In this document: piece after piece, positions 1 to 5,267 of the stretch
Layout of the letters: each line of letters opens with the position of its first letter
How positions within the stretch are numbered: position 1 is the stretch's first letter
DNA from: an uncultured Clostridia bacterium
GTDB lineage: Bacteria > Bacillota > Clostridia > Oscillospirales > CAG-272
NCBI GenBank assembly: GCA_937892405.1
Contig: CALAFS010000144.1
Span: 1-14,695 of the forward strand
Length of the DNA: 14,695 nt
Direction of reading: 5' to 3'
Position numbers and translations under genes: made by a program
The notes under the pieces: model-generated
What the model was told of the DNA's origin: nothing
The model's input: only the letters and a program-made list of their open reading frames with translations
The model's database searches: none

Positions 1-2
1 TG

Positions 3-470
3 GTCAGAGATTTACCGAAAACGAATCCATACAGAAGCAAGGTCGAAGCATATTATAAAGACCTGTCACATGTATTGCTAAAGTATCAGAACCGCCACGC
101 CGTCTGGAGACAGGATATCGACTGTGAATACGCGTGGGACGAATCTTCCGCCACGGCTTTTATTGCCTTTGGCATAGGGGTCGGACTGCGGCTCGGACTT
201 CTGGAAAAAGAACTGTTTGAATTGCCTTTTGCAAACGCGATCGCGGCGATCACGGAGCGGTTTATTGATCCGGACTTTTCTACCAAAATGTGTTGCGGCG
301 GCTGTCTGTGTCCCGGTGTCGGAGAAGAGCTTGGGACAACGAAGGCATATGTGACGGAGCAGTACCCGAGGGTAAACGATCCGCATGCCTTTGCGCCGAT
401 GATGTTTGCCCTGACCGAGGCGTTCCGCCACGGAATCACCGATCTTGATAAATGGGAAGACTGCCCGTAA
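3..470 (+). CDS. GH88/GH105-like unsaturated glycuronyl hydrolase, 3' part
   Basis: The reading frame is already open at the window edge, so the N-terminal part is missing and only about 155 residues are visible. Family recognition is by pattern. A 'WRQDID' segment followed by 'WDESSATAFIAFGIGVGLR' resembles the W..(V/I)D...(E)(S/T)SA.A....G...G.R.G core of GH88/GH105 alpha/alpha-barrel enzymes. The C-terminal 'CCGG' and 'RVNDPHAFAPMMFALTEAF' resemble the family's closing '(ND)xHG.G....A..E' block. Such enzymes remove unsaturated uronic acid residues left by polysaccharide lyases, usually in the cytoplasm. The active-site acid expected upstream cannot be checked. The next gene starts 32 nt after the TAA stop, so the two are probably co-transcribed. 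GC content is lower than in the genes after 1892. The function is inferred; another alpha/alpha-barrel glycosidase remains possible. Confidence 0.62.
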   Translation, partial: VRDLPKTNPYRSKVEAYYKDLSHVLLKYQNRHAVWRQDIDCEYAWDESSATAFIAFGIGVGLRLGLLEKELFELPFANAIAAITERFIDPDFSTKMCCGGCLCPGVGEELGTTKAYVTEQYPRVNDPHAFAPMMFALTEAFRHGITDLDKWEDCP

Positions 471-502
471 AAAATATAACTTCGGGGACGAAGGAGAGAA
501 AG

Positions 503-1693
503 ATGATGACGGAAATGGATTGCACATGTTCGCAAAAAAGGCACTTTGCGCCCGTAAAAAGAATCGAAGTATCCGAAGGCGCCATCGAAAAAGTGCCGGA
601 GATTTTATCGGACTACAAAAAAATATTTATGGTTGCCGACGAGAACACTTACGCTGTGGCGGGGAAAAGGGTCGAGAGCCTCCTGAAGGAAAAAGGGATA
701 CTTTCCCATATCTGTATTCTGGAAAAAGATGCGTTGCCCACCGCCGCGAATGTCGGGAAGGTTCTGATCTGTGTCGGCAGAGATGAGCCGGTGTATGACA
801 TCACGCATTTTTCCGACAATCCGGATTATATTTTAGCCGTCGGGTCGGGGTCGGTCAATGACATCTGCCGTATGGTCAGTTACAGACTCGGGATCGAATA
901 CGGAATCGTCGGCACTGCGCCGTCTATGGACGGCTATGCTTCCGTGGTGGCTCCGCTGCTTGTGGATCATCGGAAAATCGTTTACACCTGCTCCATCGCC
1001 CGTCACATCATAATTGACCTGGATGTGGCGGCAAAAGCACCGGAGGAGCTTCTTCTTGCCGGCATCGGCGACATGATCGGAAAATACATCGCGATTCTCG
1101 ACTGGGAGCTGTCGCGGCGCTATACAGGGGAATACTATTGCGAAAAAGTTGCGGACATGGTACTCGATGCCACAGGGAAATGTATTCGTTCCGCGGAAAA
1201 ACTGCTTGAGAGAGATCCGCTCGTCGTCAAAGATACCGTGGACGGACTGATTCTGTCGGGTATGGGAATCGCATACACCGGCAGCTCGCGCCCCGCCTCC
1301 GGGACAGAGCATATGATCGGTCAGACATGGGAAATTATGTCCTTGGAGCGCGGCGAAAGACCCAATCTTCACGGTATCGAGGTCGGGGAAGCGACTTTCG
1401 CTGCCATGGAAATGTACGAAAGACTCTATGCGGAAACGGACGATCCGGAGCTGAAAGCCCTGATAGGAAAATATATTCCCGGCTTCCGTACGGTGGAAAC
1501 CTTGCAGAAAACGCTGAGAATCCCGTGCACCGTTCAGGATAAGGGACAATACATAGAGGGAATCCTGAGAGGCAGAACCTTCAGGGAAAGATATACGCTG
1601 CTTCAGTATCTTTACGAGAAGAATATGCTGGAAGATTATGCGGAAAAGTCGTATGCGCCCGTGATGAGCAAGTACTGCTTTGACAGAAGATAA
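503..1693 (+). CDS. araM: sn-glycerol-1-phosphate dehydrogenase, AraM type
   Basis: This is a 396-residue protein of the iron-containing alcohol dehydrogenase/dehydroquinate synthase fold. The family reduces dihydroxyacetone phosphate to sn-glycerol-1-phosphate with NAD(P)H in the cytoplasm. Visible motifs are the nucleotide-binding 'AVGSGSVND' (about 112-120), 'GTAPSMDGYAS' (137-147) and a D-H-H metal triad. The triad is Asp190 in 'GIGDMIGK', His270 in 'SRPASGTEHMIG' and His290 in 'NLHGIEVGE'. The ligand assignment comes from the family, where bacterial AraM is nickel-dependent. The ATG at 503 is chosen because AAGGAG at 491-496 lies 6 nt upstream; the next ATG at 506 is also possible. A start at 452 would run into the previous gene and has no ribosome binding site. 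The N-terminus carries an unusual Cys-x-Cys. The gene shares the lower GC of its upstream neighbour and ends at a terminator. Product call is firm; the in vivo role of bacterial G1P is not evident from context. Confidence 0.9.
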   Translation: MMTEMDCTCSQKRHFAPVKRIEVSEGAIEKVPEILSDYKKIFMVADENTYAVAGKRVESLLKEKGILSHICILEKDALPTAANVGKVLICVGRDEPVYDITHFSDNPDYILAVGSGSVNDICRMVSYRLGIEYGIVGTAPSMDGYASVVAPLLVDHRKIVYTCSIARHIIIDLDVAAKAPEELLLAGIGDMIGKYIAILDWELSRRYTGEYYCEKVADMVLDATGKCIRSAEKLLERDPLVVKDTVDGLILSGMGIAYTGSSRPASGTEHMIGQTWEIMSLERGERPNLHGIEVGEATFAAMEMYERLYAETDDPELKALIGKYIPGFRTVETLQKTLRIPCTVQDKGQYIEGILRGRTFRERYTLLQYLYEKNMLEDYAEKSYAPVMSKYCFDRR

Positions 1694-1718
1694 CAAAGAC
1701 CGAAAACGATGCTTCGGT

Positions 1719-1770
1719 AAGAGAGCCTTAGCGGACGGAATCCCGTTTGCAAAGGCTCTCTTTATTTTTA
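1719..1770 (+). terminator. Rho-independent terminator after araM
   Basis: An 11-bp stem pairs AAGAGAGCCTT (1719-1729) with AAGGCTCTCTT (1752-1762), followed by a T-rich tail to 1770. It lies 25 nt after the araM stop and closes the glycosidase-araM unit. Confidence 0.85.
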
Positions 1771-1777
1771 GCCCCGG

Positions 1778-1802
1778 AAAACTCTCCGTTTCGGAGAGTT
1801 TT
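1778..1802. repeat. 11-bp inverted repeat upstream of HTH-kinase promoter
   Basis: AAAACTCTCCG (1778-1788) and CGGAGAGTTTT (1792-1802) are perfect inverted arms around a TTT centre. The repeat ends 26 nt before the -35 box at 1829. The A-tract/stem/T-tract layout could be a second, short-tailed terminator behind araM. The position just ahead of a promoter for a gene encoding a helix-turn-helix protein also fits an operator. Sequence alone does not decide between these. Confidence 0.6.
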
Positions 1803-1828
1803 GGCGAAAAAAATCTCTCATTCTTCGG

Positions 1829-1857
1829 TTGACAACCGACGAAAAATCCGTTATGAT
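1829..1857 (+). promoter_or_regulatory. Consensus sigma-A promoter for HTH-kinase/murQ operon
   Basis: TTGACA (1829-1834), a 17-nt spacer and TATGAT (1852-1857) form a near-perfect vegetative promoter. Transcription would begin near 1864. This excludes upstream start codons in the kinase frame, such as the TTG at 1829, and supports translation from 1892. Confidence 0.85.
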
Positions 1858-1891
1858 AAGAGCAGAAAACGCCGGGAGGTCACGCGGTAGT

Positions 1892-3007
1892 ATGGAAAAT
1901 TATAAAAAGTGCTTTGCCGAGAATCTGAGACGGCAGAGGCAAAAGCTCGGGCTTACGCAATCCGGGCTTGCGGAGTTGCTCGGATTCTCCGAGAAGACGG
2001 TCAGCAAGTGGGAGAGGGAAGCCAGTATCCCCGACATTGCCACGCTTTTCAGGCTTTGCGGATTGCTCCACATGAGTTTCGAGCATCTCTTCTCGAGCGA
2101 TGACGAGGTGTACTTTCTCGGTATTGACGGCGGGGGAACGAAGACCGAACTCGTACTCTCCGATCGGGAGGGGAACACGGTGCGCACTCTGCGGACGGAC
2201 TGCTGCAATCCGATCGACATCGGGATCGACGCCGCAGAGAAAATTCTGCGTGCGGGGATCGAGACGGTCTCGGAAGGGTACCGCATGGCGTCGATCGTTC
2301 TCTTCGCCGGGATCGCGGGCGGAACCTCCGCCGATATGCGCCCGAGACTGACCGCGTTCTTTGCGGATTTCGGCTTCCGTGCGTTCGCGGTCGACAGTGA
2401 CAACATGAATATTCTCTCGGCTGGACTTCTCGATGCGGACGGAATTACGCTGATTCTCGGCACCGGGATCTGCTCGTATTCCAAGGTGGGGGGAGAAATC
2501 CGCCGCGTCGGCGGCTGGGGATACCTCATCGACGACGGCGGCAGTGCGTACAACATCGGACGCGACGGACTCGCTGCGGTGTTCCGCGCGCAGGACGGCT
2601 CGGGGGAGGCGACCCTGCTCACGGAGGAGATCGAAAAGATGTACCCGGACGGGACGGCACAGCTCCTCGGGCGGATCTATGAGGAGAGGAAAAAGCTGAT
2701 CGCGTCCTTTGCCCCCGCGGTTTACCGCGCGGCGCGGGAGCATGACGGCGTCGCCGAGGGGATCCTGCGCGCCAACATGGCGTTCGCGGCGAAGGTCATT
2801 GAAACCGCGGGGAAGAGATTTCCCGAAGGCATGCGGATCCCCGTCGTGATTGCCGGCGGACTCACACATGAGGAGCTGACGCTCACCTTTCTTGCGGAGG
2901 CGCTCGGCGATTTCGATCGCTTTGAGTTGAAAATACTCGACCGCGCGCCGGTCGGCGGCGCGGTGCGCCTCGCCATGAAAATGTGGGAAAAGGAGAGAGA
3001 ACAATGA
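1892..3007 (+). CDS. XRE-type HTH fused to BadF/BadG-family amino-sugar kinase
   Basis: This is a 371-residue fusion. Residues about 8-69 form an XRE-like helix-turn-helix: 'LGLTQSGLAELLGFSEKTV' is the HTH core, followed by 'SKWEREASIPD'. Residues 74-371 form an ASKHA kinase of the BadF/BadG/N-acetylglucosamine kinase type. Its motifs are phosphate loop 1 'GIDGGGTKT' (77-85), 'DSDNMNILSAG' (168-178, probable catalytic Asp), 'LILGTG' (phosphate loop 2), 'GGWGYLIDDGGSAYNIG' (207-223) and 'IAGGL' (320-324, adenosine site). There is almost no linker. MurK, the clostridial MurNAc/GlcNAc kinase, belongs to this family and is encoded beside murQ, so MurNAc and GlcNAc are the expected substrates (inference). 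The ATG at 1892 is chosen because it follows GGGAGG (1874-1879), though with a long 12-nt spacing, and lies downstream of the promoter. The gene overlaps murQ as ATGA. The fusion suggests a kinase that senses sugar and represses or activates its own operon. Confidence 0.85.
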   Translation: MENYKKCFAENLRRQRQKLGLTQSGLAELLGFSEKTVSKWEREASIPDIATLFRLCGLLHMSFEHLFSSDDEVYFLGIDGGGTKTELVLSDREGNTVRTLRTDCCNPIDIGIDAAEKILRAGIETVSEGYRMASIVLFAGIAGGTSADMRPRLTAFFADFGFRAFAVDSDNMNILSAGLLDADGITLILGTGICSYSKVGGEIRRVGGWGYLIDDGGSAYNIGRDGLAAVFRAQDGSGEATLLTEEIEKMYPDGTAQLLGRIYEERKKLIASFAPAVYRAAREHDGVAEGILRANMAFAAKVIETAGKRFPEGMRIPVVIAGGLTHEELTLTFLAEALGDFDRFELKILDRAPVGGAVRLAMKMWEKEREQ

Positions 3008-3828
3008 AAGACATGACCGAAACCACCGAATCGAGAAATCCCCGCACCCTCGGCATCGACAGGGCATCGACCGAAGAGATGCTCGGAATGATCCAACAGG
3101 AAAATCTCCGTGCCGCAGAGGCGGTCGGAGAGGCGATCCCCGCGATCGCCCGCGCGGTCGACAGCATCGCGGAGGGAATGGCGGCAGGCGGACGGCTCAT
3201 CTACATCGGCGCGGGGAGCTCGGGACGGCTCGGGATCCTCGACGCGGTGGAATGTCCGCCGACCTACGGTGTGTCTCCCGCGCTCGTGTCGGGAATCCTT
3301 GCCGGCGGGGAGGCATGTATGTTCCGCGCATCGGAGAGCGAGGAGGACAGCGCCGATGCCGGGGCACGGGACATTCTCGCGAAGAATCTCGTACCCGCCG
3401 ACCGCGTCGTCGGAATCTCGGCGGCGGGAGGCGCGATGTATGTGATCTCGGCACTGCGCGCGGCAAAGGCGGCGGGGTGTGTCACGATCGGTCTGACCTC
3501 CAACGCCGGCAGTCTTCTCGATAAAGAAGCCGATATCGCGATCGTAGTGAAGACGGGCGCCGAGGCGATCACCGGCTCGACCCGTATGAAGGCGGGCACG
3601 GCGCAGAAGATGGTGCTGAACATGCTCTCCACCGCCGCAATGATCCGGGCGGGGCATGTATATTCCAACCTGATGATCAACCTGAAACCCGCGAACAAAA
3701 AGCTCCGCCGCCGGGTGATCTCCATCGTATGCGAGATTCTCTCCTGCGGAGAAGAGGAGGCGACAGAGCGCCTCGAGGCGTGCGGCTGGGATATCCGGAA
3801 AGCCGTCGATTCCGCCGCGAAAGAATAA
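3004..3828 (+). CDS. murQ: N-acetylmuramic acid 6-phosphate etherase
   Basis: MurQ cleaves the lactyl ether of MurNAc-6-phosphate to give GlcNAc-6-phosphate and D-lactate in the cytoplasm, the committed step of MurNAc recycling. The 274-residue product has the first SIS loop 'GAGSSGRLG' (70-77) and 'ECPPTYG' with Glu83. It also has 'ESEEDS' with Glu114 and the signature 'TGSTRMKAGTAQKMVLNML' (190-208). Glu83 and Glu114 match the two catalytic acids of E. coli MurQ, from memory of the family. Two features are odd. The usual 'AASGRTPYV' loop reads 'SAAGGAMYV' (139-147), and the protein ends about 25 residues short of E. coli MurQ in the C-terminal helical region. The start at 3004 overlaps the kinase stop by 4 nt and has AGGAGAG at 2991-2997, so translation is coupled. 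Kinase plus etherase form a minimal MurNAc pathway. Frame and family are secure; substrate preference could differ. Confidence 0.92.
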   Translation: MKDMTETTESRNPRTLGIDRASTEEMLGMIQQENLRAAEAVGEAIPAIARAVDSIAEGMAAGGRLIYIGAGSSGRLGILDAVECPPTYGVSPALVSGILAGGEACMFRASESEEDSADAGARDILAKNLVPADRVVGISAAGGAMYVISALRAAKAAGCVTIGLTSNAGSLLDKEADIAIVVKTGAEAITGSTRMKAGTAQKMVLNMLSTAAMIRAGHVYSNLMINLKPANKKLRRRVISIVCEILSCGEEEATERLEACGWDIRKAVDSAAKE

Positions 3829-3880
3829 AACAGGGAAGACAACGCCGAAAAAGGACAACTTTTCAAAAAAAAATTCAAAA

Positions 3881-3895
3881 CCCCTTGACAAGGGG
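3881..3895. repeat. Palindrome centred on the rplJ -35 box
   Basis: CCCCTT-GAC-AAGGGG has perfect 6-bp arms and contains the TTGACA -35 hexamer. On the minus strand the same hairpin would be followed by GTTTTGAATTTTTTTTT, a terminator-like layout that could stop antisense transcripts. It may instead be an operator, or chance. Confidence 0.5.
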
Positions 3896-3913
3896 AGAGA
3901 AAATGTGTATAAT
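3885..3913 (+). promoter_or_regulatory. Perfect consensus promoter for rplJL
   Basis: TTGACA (3885-3890), 17-nt spacer and TATAAT (3908-3913) match the vegetative consensus exactly, as expected for ribosomal protein genes. Transcription would start near 3920, giving a leader of about 160 nt before rplJ. An A/T-rich stretch at 3862-3880 sits where an UP element would be. Confidence 0.9.
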
Positions 3914-3919
3914 AGTTCA

Positions 3920-4056
3920 GGTATCCTAAGATAGCAGGTTCCGGTAAAAGCCGTTTGGCTTTCCTGCCGAGGAGAGACAACTTTATATTTATGATATAAT
4001 GATGTCCTTTTTCGGCATGTCCGCGTTCTTTCACGGTCACCGGAAAGGATTTTTTT
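3920..4056 (+). ncRNA. L10 ribosomal protein leader with attenuator
   Basis: The core CCTAAGATAGCAGG (3925-3938) and CCTGCCGAGG (3963-3972) match the conserved L10 leader of Firmicutes rplJ mRNAs as I know it. GCAGG (3934-3938) pairs with CCTGC (3963-3967). An inner stem AAAGCC (3947-3952) pairs with GGCTTT (3957-3962), leaving an internal loop that is the family's L10-binding feature. Downstream, 3967-3979 can pair with 4003-4015 (12 of 13 positions, three G-U). This would block the terminator stem that starts at 4005. The expected logic is that excess L10(L12)4 holds the leader and frees the terminator, while scarcity favours the antiterminator and read-through. The element class is recognised; the pairing switch is my reading. 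Confidence 0.88.
4005..4056 (+). terminator. Attenuator hairpin ahead of rplJ
   Basis: TCCTTTTTCGG (4005-4015) pairs with CCGGAAAGGA (4040-4049) with one bulge. An inner stem around CCG (4021-4023)/CGG (4034-4036) extends it. Seven T residues follow at 4050-4056. It sits between the L10 leader core and the rplJ ribosome binding site, so it is likely regulatory and not an end-of-gene terminator. Confidence 0.8.
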
Positions 4057-4082
4057 ATTGAAATTTTATGGGAGGTAGAACA

Positions 4083-4610
4083 ATGCCAAGCAATACCATT
4101 CTGGAAGCAAAGAAGCAGATCGTTGCCGACCTTGCCGAAAAGATGAAGAACGCTCCCGCCGGCGTGCTCGTGAACTATCAGGGCATCACGGTGGCTGACG
4201 ATACCGCGCTTCGTACCGCGCTTCGCAAGGCGGGTGTCGAATACACCGTTATGAAGAACACCCTGACCGGCAAAGCATGCGACATCGCAGGCTACGGCGA
4301 TCTGAAGGCGCATCTTTCGGGCATGACCGCGATTGCGATCGGCAAGGAAGATCCGATCCTTCCCGCAAAGATCCTGAAGGAATTTCAGGATAAGATCGAC
4401 TGCTTTGAGATCAAAGCCGGCTTCGTTGACGGCGAGATCCTTGACAAAGCAGGCGTGGAAGCTCTCGCTTCTACTCCGTCGAAGGAAGTCCTTATCGCCA
4501 AGATGATGGGCAGCCTGATGTCTTCGCTCTACGGATTTGCCTATGTCCTTCAGGCGAAGATCGACAAAGAAAACGACGGCGCCGCCGCCGAAGCTCCCGC
4601 AGAGGCTTAA
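4083..4610 (+). CDS. rplJ: Large ribosomal subunit protein L10 (uL10)
   Basis: L10 forms the base of the ribosomal stalk, anchoring L7/L12 dimers to 23S rRNA so that translation GTPases can be recruited. The 175-residue product has the standard N-terminal pattern. This includes 'KKQIVADLAEKMKNA' (10-24), 'NYQGITVADDTALR' (31-44) and 'YTVMKNTLTGKA' (54-65). It ends in the expected C-terminal helix with an Ala/Glu-rich tail that binds L12. The ATG at 4083 is chosen for GGGAGGT at 4070-4076, 6 nt upstream. An in-frame ATG at 4068 would place that Shine-Dalgarno inside the gene. It is cotranscribed with rplL, 47 nt downstream, and autoregulated through the leader at 3920-4056. The codons look optimised for high expression. 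The usual upstream rplK-rplA pair is absent; murQ lies there instead. Confidence 0.97.
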   Translation: MPSNTILEAKKQIVADLAEKMKNAPAGVLVNYQGITVADDTALRTALRKAGVEYTVMKNTLTGKACDIAGYGDLKAHLSGMTAIAIGKEDPILPAKILKEFQDKIDCFEIKAGFVDGEILDKAGVEALASTPSKEVLIAKMMGSLMSSLYGFAYVLQAKIDKENDGAAAEAPAEA

Positions 4611-4657
4611 TTTCTGCACAACAAATTATCTGAAACTAATATTTGGAGGATATGAAA

Positions 4658-5032
4658 ATGAACGAAAAGTCCGCACAGATCCTTGAACTTGTGAAGGGTC
4701 TTACTATTCTTGAACTCGCCGACCTCGTAAAGGCTCTTGAAGAGGAATTCGGCGTATCCGCTGCTCCTGTTGCCGCTGCTCCTGTTGCAGGTGCCGCTGC
4801 TGCCGCTCCCGCTGAAGAGAAGACCGAATTCGATGTCGTTCTCAAGGCTGCCGGCGCGAACAAGCTCGCTGTCATCAAGGTTGCCCGTGAGATCACCGGT
4901 CTCGGCCTGAAGGACGCGAAGGACCTTGTTGAGGCTGCTCCCAAGACCATCAAGGAAGGCATCGCCAAGGAAGAGGCTGAGAAGATCGCTCAGCAGCTCA
5001 AGGATGCCGGCGCAGAAGTCGAAGTTAAGTAA
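4658..5032 (+). CDS. rplL: Large ribosomal subunit protein L7/L12 (bL12)
   Basis: This is the stalk protein that recruits and stimulates elongation factor GTPases, present in several copies per ribosome. The 124-residue length is typical. The N-terminal dimerisation helices span about 1-35 ('ILELVKGLTILELADLVKAL'). An Ala/Pro/Val hinge follows (about 39-57, repeats of 'APVAA'). The C-terminal domain begins near 'KTEFDVVL' and includes 'IKVAREITGLGLKDAKDLVE' and 'KEEAEKIAQQLKDAGAEVE'. The start at 4658 is preferred because GGAGG at 4645-4649 is 8 nt away; the in-frame ATG at 4652 is too close to it. The gene is followed after 18 nt by a strong terminator, so rpoB is not in this transcript. Confidence 0.98.
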   Translation: MNEKSAQILELVKGLTILELADLVKALEEEFGVSAAPVAAAPVAGAAAAAPAEEKTEFDVVLKAAGANKLAVIKVAREITGLGLKDAKDLVEAAPKTIKEGIAKEEAEKIAQQLKDAGAEVEVK

Positions 5033-5050
5033 TTCTGCTCCCAATAAGAG

Positions 5051-5086
5051 AAACGGTGCGACCACCTGCCGGTCGCACCGTTTTTT
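5051..5086 (+). terminator. Strong terminator after rplL
   Basis: A 10-bp GC-rich stem pairs CGGTGCGACC (5054-5063) with GGTCGCACCG (5071-5080), with A-U pairs extending it at the base. The loop is 7 nt and six T residues follow (5081-5086). It ends the rplJL unit. Confidence 0.93.
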
Positions 5087-5175
5087 ATATTTTCCATGGT
5101 TTCCCGAGGGGCGGGAGCGTGTTTTCCGACATTTCGGACGACAGACATTTTTTGCACGGAAATCCCGATTTTCAA

Positions 5176-5204
5176 TTGACTTTCCACCCGGAATATTGTA
5201 TAAT
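5176..5204 (+). promoter_or_regulatory. Promoter of the GH2 glycosidase gene
   Basis: TTGACT (5176-5181), 17-nt spacer and TATAAT (5199-5204) predict a start near 5211 and a leader of about 57 nt. It separates the glycosidase from the ribosomal operon. I see no convincing catabolite-repression (cre) site near it. Confidence 0.85.
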
Positions 5205-5239
5205 CAAAACATAGCGTCGAGATTCACAAACTTATCATA

Positions 5240-5253
5240 TGCCGCCTGCGGCA
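5240..5253 (+). repeat. Inverted repeat abutting the GH2 ribosome binding site
   Basis: TGCCGC (5240-5245) and GCGGCA (5248-5253) are perfect 6-bp arms. The last base of the right arm is the first base of the Shine-Dalgarno-like AGAAAGG (5253-5259). It lies in the predicted 5' leader, so it could be an operator or an RNA hairpin that tunes translation. Chance cannot be excluded. Confidence 0.45.
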
Positions 5254-5267
5254 GAAAGGTATTTATT

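Noticed and set aside
3995..4000. Second TATAAT in the rplJ leader
   Set aside because: No -35 element lies at a suitable distance, and the bases are part of the A/T-rich connector of the L10 leader.
3264..4619. Long minus-strand open frame across murQ, the rplJ promoter and rplJ
   Set aside because: It covers a perfect promoter, an L10 leader and two certain genes on the other strand. The translation shows no family pattern.
5125..5138. TCCGA-CATT-TCGGA inverted repeat upstream of the GH2 promoter
   Set aside because: The arms are only 5 bp, 37 nt away from the -35 box and without a T-run; too weak to call an operator or terminator.
4926..5267. N-terminal extension of the GH2 gene back into rplL
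   Set aside because: The extension spans rplL, its terminator and the GH2 promoter, so it cannot be on the same mRNA. Translation fits from 5268.
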